A stretch of DNA of 64,000 nt, taken from assembly GCF_030817835.1 (NCBI RefSeq), contig NZ_JAUSZR010000001.1:3596001-3660000 (forward strand). Direction: 5' to 3'. The notes beneath the pieces are model-generated. The model searched no databases. It saw only the letters and a list, made by a program, of their open reading frames with translations, and was not told the DNA's origin. The translations under genes were made by a program, and so were the position numbers. The DNA comes from Pseudarthrobacter sp. W1I19. GTDB taxonomy: Bacteria > Actinomycetota > Actinomycetes > Actinomycetales > Micrococcaceae. Position 1 is the stretch's first letter; every line of letters begins with the position of its first letter. This document shows, piece by piece, positions 43,273 through 52,660 of the stretch.

Positions 43273-45069
43273 TCAGTTCTCAATCGAGAGGATCGGCATT
43301 GCCTGCGTATAGGGGGACGAAGGATTGGACGCTGCCGAGCGGACCCGCAGCCAGAAAAAATCGTGGCTGCCCAGGGTCAGCGTCAGCGTCCCGTCCTCGT
43401 TGATGCCAGGAAATGGCTGGCCGCCGAACACATCCCGAAGGCCGCGGCCGGCGTAATCGGGAATGCGCAGCCTGGCGGCCACTGGATGCTGCGAGAGATT
43501 GAAGGCACACAGGACGGTTTCACCGTCCACCCCGGCGGAATTGCCGTCCGGCAGCTCCCTCAGGTAGGCCAGCACGGCGTCGTGGTCCGCCTCAACGTGT
43601 TTGAAGGAACCGAGGCCGAACGAGGGATGGTTCTTGCGGACGCTGAGGATCTGGCGGGTCCAGCGGAGCAGGGAGCCCGAGTGCGCAGCCTCGGCCTCGA
43701 CGTTGGCCATGTTGTAGTTATAGACCAGGGACTGGATGACCGGCAGGTAGAGCTTGCCGGGGTCCGCGTGGGAGAAGCCTGCGTTGCGGTCGGGGTTCCA
43801 CTGCATGGGGGTGCGGACGGCGTCCCGGTCTTCGAGCCAGATGTTGTCCCCCATGCCGATCTCGTCCCCGTAATACAGGAACGGGCTGCCGGGCAGCGAG
43901 AGCAGCAGGGCGTTGATCAGTTCGATTTCTGCCCTGGAGTTGTCCAGCAGGGGCGCCAGCCGGCGGCGGATGCCGATGTTGGCCCGCATTCGGGGGTCCG
44001 GCGCGTACCAGCCAAGCATGGCGGCCCGCTCGTCCGCGGTGACCATCTCAAGGGTCAGCTCGTCATGGTTCCGCAGGAAGGTTCCCCACTGCGCGCCCTC
44101 GGGGATATCCGGTGTGTCCTGCATGGTCTCAATGATGGGCGCGGCCTTTTGGTCCCGGAGCGCGTAGTACAGGCGCGGCATGATCGGGAAATGGAAGGCC
44201 ATGTGGCATTCGGGTTCCTCTTCCGTGCCGAAGTACTCCACCACCTCGTTGGGCGGCTGGTTGGCCTCAGCAATGATGACGCGGCCGGGGTAACTCTCGT
44301 CCACCATGGCGCGCAGCCTGCGGAGGAATTCGTGGGTGGCTGGCAGGTTCTCGCAGTTGGTGCCCTCCTCCTCATAAAGGTAGGGGATGGCGTCGGCACG
44401 GAACCCGTCGATGCCCTGGTCGAGCCAGAACCGCACCACGTCGAACAGGGCCTCGATGACCTTGGGGTTCTCGAAGTTCAGGTCGGGCTGGTGGCTGAAG
44501 AACCGGTGCCAGAAAAACTGCCGCCGGATGGGGTCGAACGTCCAGTTTGATTCCTCGGTGTCCACAAAGATGATCCGGGCGTCCTGGTACTTCTCGTCCG
44601 TGTCACTCCACACATAGAAGTCGCCGTACGGGCCGTCGGGGTCCTTCCGCGATTCCTGGAACCACGGATGCTGGTCCGAGGTGTGGTTCAGGGGCAGGTC
44701 GATGATGACCCGCACGCCCCTGGCGTGTGCTTCCGCCACCAGCCGCTTGAAATCGGTAATGGTGCCGAACTCGTCCAGCACCGAGTTGTAGTCGGAGATG
44801 TCGTATCCGCCGTCGCGCAGCGGCGACTGGAAGAACGGGGGCAGCCAGAGGCAGTCCACGCCCAGCCACTGCAGGTAGTCGAGCCTGTCGATGAGGCCCG
44901 AGAAATCTCCCGAGCCGTCACCGTTGGCATCCGCAAAAGCTCTGACGAGGACCTCATAGAAAACGGCCTTCCGGTACCACAGAGGATCGTGCTGCAGGCC
45001 CGGCGCGTTCAGTTCGAAGGTGCTCTTCGGCGTGAAATGCCGGCCCGAACTTTGCGGATTAAAACTCAC
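43273..45069 (-). CDS. treS: Trehalose synthase (maltose alpha-glucosyltransferase)
   Basis: A 598-aa GH13 enzyme that interconverts trehalose and maltose. It opens with the typical [20 protein letters not shown]. Catalytic residues are D226 ([16 protein letters not shown]), E268 ([18 protein letters not shown]) and D336 ([12 protein letters not shown]); the [16 protein letters not shown] stretch after the nucleophile is specific to TreS. GTG start overlaps the glgE stop (GTGA). It feeds maltose to the maltokinase domain encoded next. Without the fused-kinase variant of TreS; the kinase here is on GlgB instead. Confidence 0.96.
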   Translation of the reverse strand: MSFNPQSSGRHFTPKSTFELNAPGLQHDPLWYRKAVFYEVLVRAFADANGDGSGDFSGLIDRLDYLQWLGVDCLWLPPFFQSPLRDGGYDISDYNSVLDEFGTITDFKRLVAEAHARGVRVIIDLPLNHTSDQHPWFQESRKDPDGPYGDFYVWSDTDEKYQDARIIFVDTEESNWTFDPIRRQFFWHRFFSHQPDLNFENPKVIEALFDVVRFWLDQGIDGFRADAIPYLYEEEGTNCENLPATHEFLRRLRAMVDESYPGRVIIAEANQPPNEVVEYFGTEEEPECHMAFHFPIMPRLYYALRDQKAAPIIETMQDTPDIPEGAQWGTFLRNHDELTLEMVTADERAAMLGWYAPDPRMRANIGIRRRLAPLLDNSRAEIELINALLLSLPGSPFLYYGDEIGMGDNIWLEDRDAVRTPMQWNPDRNAGFSHADPGKLYLPVIQSLVYNYNMANVEAEAAHSGSLLRWTRQILSVRKNHPSFGLGSFKHVEADHDAVLAYLRELPDGNSAGVDGETVLCAFNLSQHPVAARLRIPDYAGRGLRDVFGGQPFPGINEDGTLTLTLGSHDFFWLRVRSAASNPSSPYTQAMPILSIEN

Positions 45070-47147
45070 TGATGCGCTCTCCTGACACTCAGGATGTGTG
45101 CGGGCTCAACGTGCGGGTCGAGGCGGACGTAGTTGAATTCGCCCCATTCCCAGCTTTCCCCGGAAATGAGGTCGTCCACATAAAAGCCGCCGTTCGCAGT
45201 GCGGTCTTCCGGGTCCAGCTCCAGGGCCGCGAGGTCCAGGGAGACACTGCACTCCTTGGTGACGTGTGGATCCACGTTCACCACCACGATGATGGTGTCC
45301 TTGGATCCGTCCGGGAGCGTTTTGTGCTTCGAGTAGGCAACCGTGGAATTGTCCGTTGTGTGATGCACGGTGAGGTTCTGCAGGTCCTGCAGCGCGGGGT
45401 GCGCGTGCCGGAGCTCGTTCAACCGGGTGATGTACGGTGCCAGGGTCCGCCCGGAGTGGGCCGCGGCGTCCCAGTCACGCGCTTTGTATTCGAACTTTTC
45501 ATTGTCGATGTACTCTTCGGCTCCGGGCCGGGCAACGTGCTCATAAAGTTCGTAGCCGGCGTAGACGCCCCACAGGGGGCTTGCCGTGGACGCCAGCGCG
45601 GCCCTGATCTTGAAGGCCGCCGGGCCGCCGAACTGGAGGTATTCGGTGAGGATGTCCGGGGTGTTCACAAAGAAGTTGGGCCGGAAGAAGGCGGGGGACT
45701 CGTGGCTGACTTCGGTGAAGTAGTCCTCGATCTCCTTCTTGGTGTTCCGCCAGGTGAAGTAGGTGTAGGACTGCTGGAACCCGGCCCGGCCCAGCGCGTG
45801 CATCATGGCGGGGCGGGTGAAGGCTTCCGCGAGGAAGACAACGCCCGGAACCTCTTTATTCACCTCCGCAATGAGCCATTCCCAGAACCACACCGGTTTG
45901 GTGTGCGGGTTATCGACGCGGAATATCTTTACGCCGTGGCTGACCCACAGCAGGACAATACGCAGAATTTCGTTTGAGAGCCCCTCCGGGTCATTATCGA
46001 AATTCAGGGGGTAAATGTCCTGGTACTTCTTGGGCGGGTTTTCGGCATAGGCAATGCTGCCGTCCACCCGGGTGGTGAACCATTCCGGGTTCGACTGGAC
46101 CCAGGGGTGGTCCGGCGCGGCCTGCAGGGCCAGGTCCAGGGCAACTTCCAGGCCCAGTTCGTTGGCCCGCGCTACAAAAGCATCGAAGTCCTCGAACGTG
46201 CCAAGGTCCGGATGGATGGCGTCGTGGCCGCCTTCCTTGGCGCCGATGGCCCACGGCGACCCGGGATCGTTGGGGCCGGCGATCAGTGTGTTGTTGGGAC
46301 CCTTGCGGTGCTGGACGCCGATGGGGTGGATGGGCGGCATGTACAGGACGTCGAAGCCCATGGCAGCAACGGCGTCCAGGCGCTTCGCAGCTGTGCGGAA
46401 GTTGCCGGAGGTCCAGGTACCCGTTTCGTGGTTGCGGACCGCGCCTTCGGAACGGGGGAAGAACTCGTACCAGGCGCCGCGGCCGGCGAGGTCGCGCTCA
46501 ACCAGCAGCGGGAACTGCTCGGAGATTGTCACCAGTTCGCGAATGGGCTCGCGGCGCACGATTTCGGCCACCCCGTTGCTGAACCCGGCGGCGAGGCGCT
46601 CTTCGGGGCTGAGCGACCTGTCTGCCAGCCGGTCGGCGACCCAGCGCAATGTTGCCCGGTCCGCCTCGCTGCGGGAGCAGTCCTCGGAGGCTTCACCCAG
46701 CAGCGCCGCGCCCTCGGCGAGCATCAGTTCCACGTCGATTCCGGCAGCCACCTTCACCTCGGCGTTGTGGTGCCAGGTGCCGTAGCGGTCGTGCCAGGCT
46801 TCGATGACAAAGGACCAGTTGCCAACGTCCGACGGCGTGAGCACACCTTCCCAGCGGTCCGTTCCCATGCCGCGTTCCCCGCGTGGAGGTGCGAGCCTCA
46901 CGCGCTGGCGCTCGTTGCCTTCGGGATCCAGGAGCACGGCACTGACTCCGAGCATGTCATGCCCCTCGCGGAACGCCGTGGCTCCAACGACTATCCCCTC
47001 ACCCGGCAGGGCCTTGGCGGGGAATCTTCCACCTTCCACCACCGGCTGCACGGCGGTGATGGGAAAACGTCCAAACCGGAGGCCGTCAGTGATGCGGACC
47101 TTCGGTTTATTGTCTAATGCGGCACTGGTTCCTGAGTTAGTCGTCAC
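45066..47147 (-). CDS. glgE: Alpha-1,4-glucan:maltose-1-phosphate maltosyltransferase
   Basis: A 693-aa GH13_3 enzyme that extends alpha-1,4-glucan with maltosyl units from maltose-1-phosphate. The N-terminal domain has [11 protein letters not shown] and [15 protein letters not shown]. The catalytic part has [27 protein letters not shown], nucleophile D412 ([10 protein letters not shown]) and acid E441 ([14 protein letters not shown]), which are hallmark GlgE segments. GTG start. First gene of the glgE-treS-mak/glgB operon and divergent from glgP, so polymer synthesis and degradation share one intergenic region. Confidence 0.97.
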   Translation of the reverse strand: MTTNSGTSAALDNKPKVRITDGLRFGRFPITAVQPVVEGGRFPAKALPGEGIVVGATAFREGHDMLGVSAVLLDPEGNERQRVRLAPPRGERGMGTDRWEGVLTPSDVGNWSFVIEAWHDRYGTWHHNAEVKVAAGIDVELMLAEGAALLGEASEDCSRSEADRATLRWVADRLADRSLSPEERLAAGFSNGVAEIVRREPIRELVTISEQFPLLVERDLAGRGAWYEFFPRSEGAVRNHETGTWTSGNFRTAAKRLDAVAAMGFDVLYMPPIHPIGVQHRKGPNNTLIAGPNDPGSPWAIGAKEGGHDAIHPDLGTFEDFDAFVARANELGLEVALDLALQAAPDHPWVQSNPEWFTTRVDGSIAYAENPPKKYQDIYPLNFDNDPEGLSNEILRIVLLWVSHGVKIFRVDNPHTKPVWFWEWLIAEVNKEVPGVVFLAEAFTRPAMMHALGRAGFQQSYTYFTWRNTKKEIEDYFTEVSHESPAFFRPNFFVNTPDILTEYLQFGGPAAFKIRAALASTASPLWGVYAGYELYEHVARPGAEEYIDNEKFEYKARDWDAAAHSGRTLAPYITRLNELRHAHPALQDLQNLTVHHTTDNSTVAYSKHKTLPDGSKDTIIVVVNVDPHVTKECSVSLDLAALELDPEDRTANGGFYVDDLISGESWEWGEFNYVRLDPHVEPAHILSVRRAHQ

Positions 47148-47300
47148 ACGCTCGACGTTAGCGAGAAATGGCGAAGATTGCTAAGCCTGCTCCCTAATTT
47201 TGTTGCGGGCTGCGTCATTTCCTGGACGCCAACAGTCATTTACCCAAAAGAAACCCAAAGCTGGTTCCGGCTGCCCATGTTGTCCGTTAGTGTGACGCAG

Positions 47301-49922
47301 GTGAAGGCAATCCGCAGATTTACGGTCCGAACAGTCCTCCCCGAGCCCATCCGCCCGCTGGCCCGGCTGGCCAGCAATTTGCGCTGGTCCTGGCACCGCC
47401 CCACCCGCGAACTCTTCGCCGGGCTGAACCCCCGGCTCTGGACTGAAAGCGGTGAGGATCCGGTCGGTTTCCTGGGCCTGGTGAGCCGCGAAGAGCTGCA
47501 GCAGCTGGCTGCGGACCAGTCGGTGGTGGAACGCGTACGCGCCGCCGAGGAGGACCTCGACCGCTACCTCGAGGAGCCACGCTGGTACCAGGGCCTGGGG
47601 CCGGACGCGCCGGCCGCGATTGCCTACTTCTCCCCCGAATTCGGCATCACTGAAGTCCTTCCGCAGTACTCCGGCGGCCTTGGCATCCTGGCCGGCGACC
47701 ACCTGAAGGCCGCCTCGGACCTTGGCGTGCCCCTGATCGGCGTTGGCCTGCTGTACCAGGCCGGGTACTTCAAGCAGTCCCTCTCCCGGGATGCCTGGCA
47801 GCAGGAAACCTACCCGGTCCTGGATCCTGACGGTCTCCCGCTCACCCTGCTCCGCGAGCCTTCCCCGGACGGCAACGGCCGCCCCCTGCAGGTCTCGCTG
47901 CCCCTTCCCAACAACCGGCGCCTGCTGGCACACATCTGGCGGGCCGACGTCGGCCGTGTCCCGCTGCTGCTCCTGGATTCCAACGTCCCGGGCAACGACG
48001 AAGCGGCCCGCAGCATCACCGACCGCCTGTACGGCGGCGGCGGGGACCACCGGCTGCAGCAGGAGCTGCTGCTGGGCATGGGCGGAGTCAAGGCACTGCG
48101 CGCCTTCCAGAAGCTCACCGGAACGGTGGCCCCGGAGGTTTTCCACACCAACGAGGGCCACGCCGGCTTCCTGGGCATCGAACGCATCCAGGAACTGATG
48201 GCCGGGGACGAGGCACTGACCTTTGACGAGGCATTGGCTGCCGGCCGTGCATCCACCGTTTTCACCACCCACACGCCGGTGCCTGCGGGCATCGACCGCT
48301 TTGAGATCGCGCAGATCCACCACTTCTTCCAGGCCGGCCTGGCACCGGATGTGCCAGTGGACCGGATCCTGGAACTGGGCAGGGAAAACTACGCCGACGG
48401 CAACGCGTCAGTGTTCAACATGGCCGTGATGGGCTTGCGGCTGGCACAGCGTGCCAACGGCGTGGCCAAGCTGCACGGGGAAGTGTCCCGCGGCATGTTC
48501 TCTGCCCTGTGGCCGGGATTCGACCACTCCGAAGTACCCATCACGTCTGTCACCAACGGCGTGCACGTGCCGACGTGGGTGGACAGCAGGATTTCCAAGC
48601 TCGCCCGGGACCAGTTCGGCAGCGAAGCGGAAGCCAACGGCCGGTGGGACCTGGCCTACAACGTCAGCGATGCCGACGTGTGGGCATTGCGCCGCGAGAT
48701 GCGGGCAGCCCTGGTGGAGGATGTCCGCAAGCGGCTGCGCGCCGCCTGGAAGAAACGCGGCGCCGCGGACGCCGAGCTGGGCTGGACGGACAACGTCCTG
48801 GACCCGGACGTGCTCACCATCGGGTTCGCCCGCCGTGTTCCCACGTACAAGCGCCTCACGCTGATGCTGCGCGAGCCCGAAAGGCTCAAGGCACTGCTGC
48901 TGCACAAGGAACACCCCATCCAGCTGGTCATCGCCGGCAAATCCCACCCCGCTGACGACGCGGGCAAAAAGATGATCCAGGACCTGGTCCGCTTCACGGA
49001 TGATCCCGAGGTCCGCCACCGCATCGCGTTCCTGCCGAACTACGACATCGCGATGGCGCGCACCCTCTTCCCGGGCTGCGATGTGTGGTTGAACAACCCG
49101 CTCCGTCCGCTTGAGGCCTGCGGAACCTCGGGCATGAAGGCCGCCCTGAACGGTTCGCTGAACCTCTCCGTCCTGGACGGCTGGTGGGACGAGATGTACG
49201 ACGGCGAAAACGGCTGGGCGATTCCCACCGCCAATAACGGCGCATCGCCGGAGGAACGCGACGATATCGAGGCCGCCGCCCTGTATGAACTCCTGGAAAC
49301 CCAGGTGGCGCCGCGCTTCTACGGCAGCACGGTGTCCGAAAGCGCGGGCGCCGCAGGGCCGTCCACAGCGTCGGGTGCCGAGAAGGTGCCGACGCACTGG
49401 GTATCCATGATCAAGCACACGCTCTCGCACCTGGGACCGAAGGTCTCGGCCGAGCGTATGCTGCGCGACTACGTGAACATCCTCTACCGCCCGGCGGCGG
49501 AGGCGGGACGCAGCGCCGGTGCGAATTCGTACTCGCAGGCCCGCAACCTCGCAGCCTGGACGGCCAACGTCCGCTCCGCCTGGCCGCACGTGCACGTTGA
49601 GCATGTGGACTCGGTAGGGGTTTCCGAGGATCCGCAGATCGGCGACACCCTCCAGGTCAATGCCTACGTGGCCCTGAACAGCCTCACCCCCGAGGACGTC
49701 AGCGTGGAAGTGGCCTACGGCCGGGCCGAGGAAAGCGACACTTTGGCTGAGATCACCGTGATGGAACTCAAAGTCCAGGAAGACCTGGGCAGCGGCCGGC
49801 ACCTGTTCAGCGGTTCCCTGGTGATCGACCGTTCCGGGTCCTTCGGTTATACCGTCAGGGTGCTGCCGCGGCATGACGCACTGGCATCCAAGGCTGAGCT
49901 GGGACTGATCGTTAACGCGTAA
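47301..49922 (+). CDS. glgP: Alpha-glucan (glycogen/maltodextrin) phosphorylase
   Basis: A protein of about 873 aa of the actinobacterial alpha-glucan phosphorylase type (DUF3417 N-terminal domain, then GT35). N-terminal ARLASNLRWSWHRPTRELF, then AYFSPEFGITEVLPQYSGGL, HTNEGHAGFLGIERI, TTHTPVPAGIDRF, and the PLP-lysine region EACGTSGMKAALNGSLNLS. It releases glucose-1-phosphate from glucan ends. Start uncertain: GTG at 47301 gives the usual VKAIRRFTVR N-terminus and TAGTGT (47288-47293) would make a leaderless mRNA; ATG at 47277 adds eight residues. Neither has a Shine-Dalgarno sequence. Confidence 0.93.
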   Translation: MKAIRRFTVRTVLPEPIRPLARLASNLRWSWHRPTRELFAGLNPRLWTESGEDPVGFLGLVSREELQQLAADQSVVERVRAAEEDLDRYLEEPRWYQGLGPDAPAAIAYFSPEFGITEVLPQYSGGLGILAGDHLKAASDLGVPLIGVGLLYQAGYFKQSLSRDAWQQETYPVLDPDGLPLTLLREPSPDGNGRPLQVSLPLPNNRRLLAHIWRADVGRVPLLLLDSNVPGNDEAARSITDRLYGGGGDHRLQQELLLGMGGVKALRAFQKLTGTVAPEVFHTNEGHAGFLGIERIQELMAGDEALTFDEALAAGRASTVFTTHTPVPAGIDRFEIAQIHHFFQAGLAPDVPVDRILELGRENYADGNASVFNMAVMGLRLAQRANGVAKLHGEVSRGMFSALWPGFDHSEVPITSVTNGVHVPTWVDSRISKLARDQFGSEAEANGRWDLAYNVSDADVWALRREMRAALVEDVRKRLRAAWKKRGAADAELGWTDNVLDPDVLTIGFARRVPTYKRLTLMLREPERLKALLLHKEHPIQLVIAGKSHPADDAGKKMIQDLVRFTDDPEVRHRIAFLPNYDIAMARTLFPGCDVWLNNPLRPLEACGTSGMKAALNGSLNLSVLDGWWDEMYDGENGWAIPTANNGASPEERDDIEAAALYELLETQVAPRFYGSTVSESAGAAGPSTASGAEKVPTHWVSMIKHTLSHLGPKVSAERMLRDYVNILYRPAAEAGRSAGANSYSQARNLAAWTANVRSAWPHVHVEHVDSVGVSEDPQIGDTLQVNAYVALNSLTPEDVSVEVAYGRAEESDTLAEITVMELKVQEDLGSGRHLFSGSLVIDRSGSFGYTVRVLPRHDALASKAELGLIVNA

Positions 49923-49969
49923 GGGCTGACGCCGGACGCGCGGCAGGAGAAACGCAGCAGGAGGAACCC

Positions 49970-51766
49970 ATGAACGACCGTACGGTGGCAGACCTGATAG
50001 TTGACCGGCTCGAAACATGGGGCGTCAGCCGCGTGTTCGGCTACAGCGGGGACGGGATCAACGGGTTCATGGGGGCCTTGCGCCGGGCGGAAGGCCGCGT
50101 TGAATTCGTGCAGGCACGGCACGAGGAAACCGCGGCCTTTATGGCAGTGGGCCACGCCAAGTACACCGGCGGGGTGGGTGTAGTGACCTCCACCCAGGGG
50201 CCGGGCGCCGTCCACCTGCTGAACGGCCTGTACGACGCAAAGCTCGACGGCGTCCCCGTGGTGGCCATCGTGGGCCAGCAAAGCCGCACCGTGCTGGGCT
50301 CGGCCTACATGCAGGAAATCGAGCTTACCGTTCTGTTCAAGGACGTTGCAGCCCAGTTCGTGCAACAGGTCAGCGCCCCTGAGCAGCTGCCCATGGTCCT
50401 GGACCGTGCGTTCCGGACGGCAAAGGCCACCTCGTCGCCCTGCGTGGTGATCCTGCCGCATGACATCCAGTCCGCGCCCGCGCCCGAGCTGGAGCAGCAG
50501 CACGGCGTGGTGGTCACCGCACCCTCCTGGAGCACCTCTGCCAAGATCCCTCGAACGGAAGACCTGGAGGCGGCCGCCGTGATCCTCAACGGCGCCACGA
50601 AGGTGGCGCTCCTTGTTGGCCAGGGCGCCCGCCACGCCGGGGCGGACGTGGTGGCTGTCGCCGAACAGCTTGGCGCCGGGATCGCCACCAGCCTGTTGGG
50701 CAAACCGTACGTGGACGAAACCCTGCCCTTTGCCGTGGGCACGATGGGACATTTGGGGAGCACGGCAAGTGCGCACCTGCTGGGAAACTGCGACGCCCTG
50801 CTCATTGTGGGTTCGAACGATCCCTGGACGGAGTTTTATCCGCCGCCCGGCGCCGCCCGGGCCGTCCAGATCGACATCGACGAGCGGAAGATCGGCAACC
50901 GCTACCCGGTCGAAGTCGGCCTGGCCGGCGACGCCGCGGCCGCACTCCAGGCGCTCAGTTCACGGCTGACGGCGCGTCCCCGCGGACAGTGGCGTGACGA
51001 CGTCGAACAGGAAGTGGTCCGCTGGCGGGCGTTGGCGGAGGAACGCGCAGCTGTCCCGGCCAGCCCGGTGAACCCGGAGCGGGTGGTGCGGGAGCTGAAC
51101 GGCCGGCTGCCGGCCAACGCGCAGTTAAGTATCGACGTCGGCAGTTGCGTTTACTGGTATGCCCGCCAGCTGGTCCTTCCGCCAGGCGTTCCAGCGCACC
51201 TTTCGGGCACGCTGGCCAGCATGGGCTGCTCCATCCCGTACGGCATTGCCGCAAAGCTTGCGCACCCGGACCGGCCGCTGGTGGCACTGGCCGGGGACGG
51301 CGCCATGCAGATGGCCGGGATCGCCGAACTGGTAACCGTGGCGCACCGCTGGCGGCAGTGGCAGGACCCGCGGTTCATTGTGTGCGTCTTCAACAACCGG
51401 GAGCTCACGGAAGTCACCTGGGAGCAGCGCGAGTCCGAGGGCGAGCCCAGGTTCCGGGACAGCCAGGAGCTCCCGGACTTTCCGTTCGCGGGCTACGCCG
51501 AACTGCTGGGTTTCACGGGTATCCGGGTGGAGGATCCGGAGCTTCTTGGGGACGCCTGGGAGCGGGCGTTCGCAGCGGACCGGCCGGTGGTGATCGAGGT
51601 CCTGACCGACCCCGAGGTTCCCCTCCTCCCACCCTTCCCGGGTGGGAAGGCGAAGGCCGAAAGCATGCGCAAGGCCCTTGCCGAAGAGGACGGCGGCGGC
51701 CGGGCACTGGACCTGCTGGACACGTACACCGGGCAGGAAGAGCGCGGCCAGGGCGGGGCTGGTTGA
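49970..51766 (+). CDS. Thiamine-pyrophosphate enzyme (pyruvate oxidase / acetolactate synthase-like)
   Basis: A 598-aa three-domain TPP enzyme. The N-terminal domain has FGYSGDGINGFMGAL and QARHEETAAFMAVGHAKYTG with the catalytic E52. The middle domain is Rossmann-like. The C-terminal PP domain has LALAGDGAMQMAGIAEL-type sequence (GDG at about 441) and CVFNNRELTEVTWEQR for ThDP-Mg binding. Best match to the PoxB/YdaP-like oxidases, which convert pyruvate to acetate or acetyl-phosphate; acetolactate synthase is less likely because there is no small subunit nearby. Strong AGGAGG 5 nt before the ATG. It does not obviously belong to the glucan block. Confidence 0.85.
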   Translation: MNDRTVADLIVDRLETWGVSRVFGYSGDGINGFMGALRRAEGRVEFVQARHEETAAFMAVGHAKYTGGVGVVTSTQGPGAVHLLNGLYDAKLDGVPVVAIVGQQSRTVLGSAYMQEIELTVLFKDVAAQFVQQVSAPEQLPMVLDRAFRTAKATSSPCVVILPHDIQSAPAPELEQQHGVVVTAPSWSTSAKIPRTEDLEAAAVILNGATKVALLVGQGARHAGADVVAVAEQLGAGIATSLLGKPYVDETLPFAVGTMGHLGSTASAHLLGNCDALLIVGSNDPWTEFYPPPGAARAVQIDIDERKIGNRYPVEVGLAGDAAAALQALSSRLTARPRGQWRDDVEQEVVRWRALAEERAAVPASPVNPERVVRELNGRLPANAQLSIDVGSCVYWYARQLVLPPGVPAHLSGTLASMGCSIPYGIAAKLAHPDRPLVALAGDGAMQMAGIAELVTVAHRWRQWQDPRFIVCVFNNRELTEVTWEQRESEGEPRFRDSQELPDFPFAGYAELLGFTGIRVEDPELLGDAWERAFAADRPVVIEVLTDPEVPLLPPFPGGKAKAESMRKALAEEDGGGRALDLLDTYTGQEERGQGGAG

Positions 51767-51779
51767 AACAGGGCTGGGC

Positions 51780-52136
51780 TTAGAGCAGGACGGCGGTAAC
51801 GGCCAGGTCCTTTCCGGCATAGCGCTCGGCGTCCTGGAGGACCTCGCACATGACCCCGAAGGACCGGTCGGCGCGGAACGGGGCAGCCACCTGCCAGAGG
51901 ACCGTGACCGGCGGATTGCCGTTCTCCGTGATGCTGTCCGCGAAGTCATGGAGTGAATCGTTGAGGGCATCCAGGTTCACGCCGTAGTGTTCCGGGAAGT
52001 TCAGGACCTCGCCAAAGGTTTCCAGGACGGCTCTTTTGCTGTCGGCTGCGGGAACCACCAGGCTGCGGCGTCCGGCGTCTGCCACCTGCTCCTGCAGCTC
52101 TTCCAAGGTCCAGGTATCGCCGGAGTAGATCTTCAT
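51780..52136 (-). CDS. Barstar-like ribonuclease inhibitor
   Basis: A 118-aa cytoplasmic protein of the barstar family. The characteristic segment is FPEHYGVNLDALNDSLHDF (about 47-65), the helix and loop that plug the barnase active site, with DALNDSL supplying the acidic contacts. It lies directly downstream of a barnase-like RNase gene (7-nt gap), as expected for the immunity partner. Convergent with the TPP enzyme gene. Confidence 0.93.
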   Translation of the reverse strand: MKIYSGDTWTLEELQEQVADAGRRSLVVPAADSKRAVLETFGEVLNFPEHYGVNLDALNDSLHDFADSITENGNPPVTVLWQVAAPFRADRSFGVMCEVLQDAERYAGKDLAVTAVLL

Positions 52137-52143
52137 GGCTGTG

Positions 52144-52644
52144 TTAGCTGCCTTCCACTATGAATCGAAATGTCTCGTAGTGATCATCGGTGTAGTACTT
52201 TTCCCCGCCATCGCCGGCGACGATGCGCCGGGCTCCCCGATCTGATTCTCCGGGCGTGGGCACAGTGTATTCGCGGTAATAGCCCCTGTCCCTCCGCGGG
52301 AGGATCCGTTCAAAGTTTCCGAACGCCTGGTTGTCCTGGCTGTAGCGGAAGGGTCCCCCGGCCCGTATGAGGCCAAGCGTGCTCCGGGCTTCGGCAGGAA
52401 GGGCGGACTCGCGCACCTCCCGCAGTCCTGACGGGTTGTCCGGGACGGATGCAGGGGGCGCAGCGGCGCCCCCTGAGCCGGGCGCAGCAGCGGTGGGTGC
52501 AGGCGGCACCGGGGCAGCGCTCGAGGTGCCATCCGCCGTCGTACTTTGCGTCAGCTGGCCCAGGACTCCGGTGCCGCCGAACGCCAGGAGCGCCAGCACA
52601 ACAAATGCGGTCAGCAGCAAGGGCAGGATGTTGCGGTTGCGCAT
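52144..52644 (-). CDS. Barnase-like extracytoplasmic ribonuclease (N1/T1 family)
   Basis: A 166-aa protein with a hydrophobic N-terminal export or anchor segment (about 6-24), a Pro/Ala/Ser/Thr-rich linker (32-70) and a microbial RNase domain. Catalytic residues match barnase: E112 (FGNFERILP), R124 (YYREYTV), R139/R140 (GARRIVAG) and H155 (DDHYETFRF). It should cleave RNA after guanosine outside the cytoplasm. The hydrophobic segment lacks an obvious AxA cleavage site, so it may stay membrane-attached. GGAG 5 nt before the ATG; 16 nt after glgX, with barstar behind it. Confidence 0.92.
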   Translation of the reverse strand: MRNRNILPLLLTAFVVLALLAFGGTGVLGQLTQSTTADGTSSAAPVPPAPTAAAPGSGGAAAPPASVPDNPSGLREVRESALPAEARSTLGLIRAGGPFRYSQDNQAFGNFERILPRRDRGYYREYTVPTPGESDRGARRIVAGDGGEKYYTDDHYETFRFIVEGS

Positions 52645-52660
52645 GGATTCTCCGGGGCGG

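Noticed and set aside
45072..45977. 301-codon plus-strand frame opposite glgE
   Set aside because: Antisense to GlgE catalytic regions; no domain recognised.
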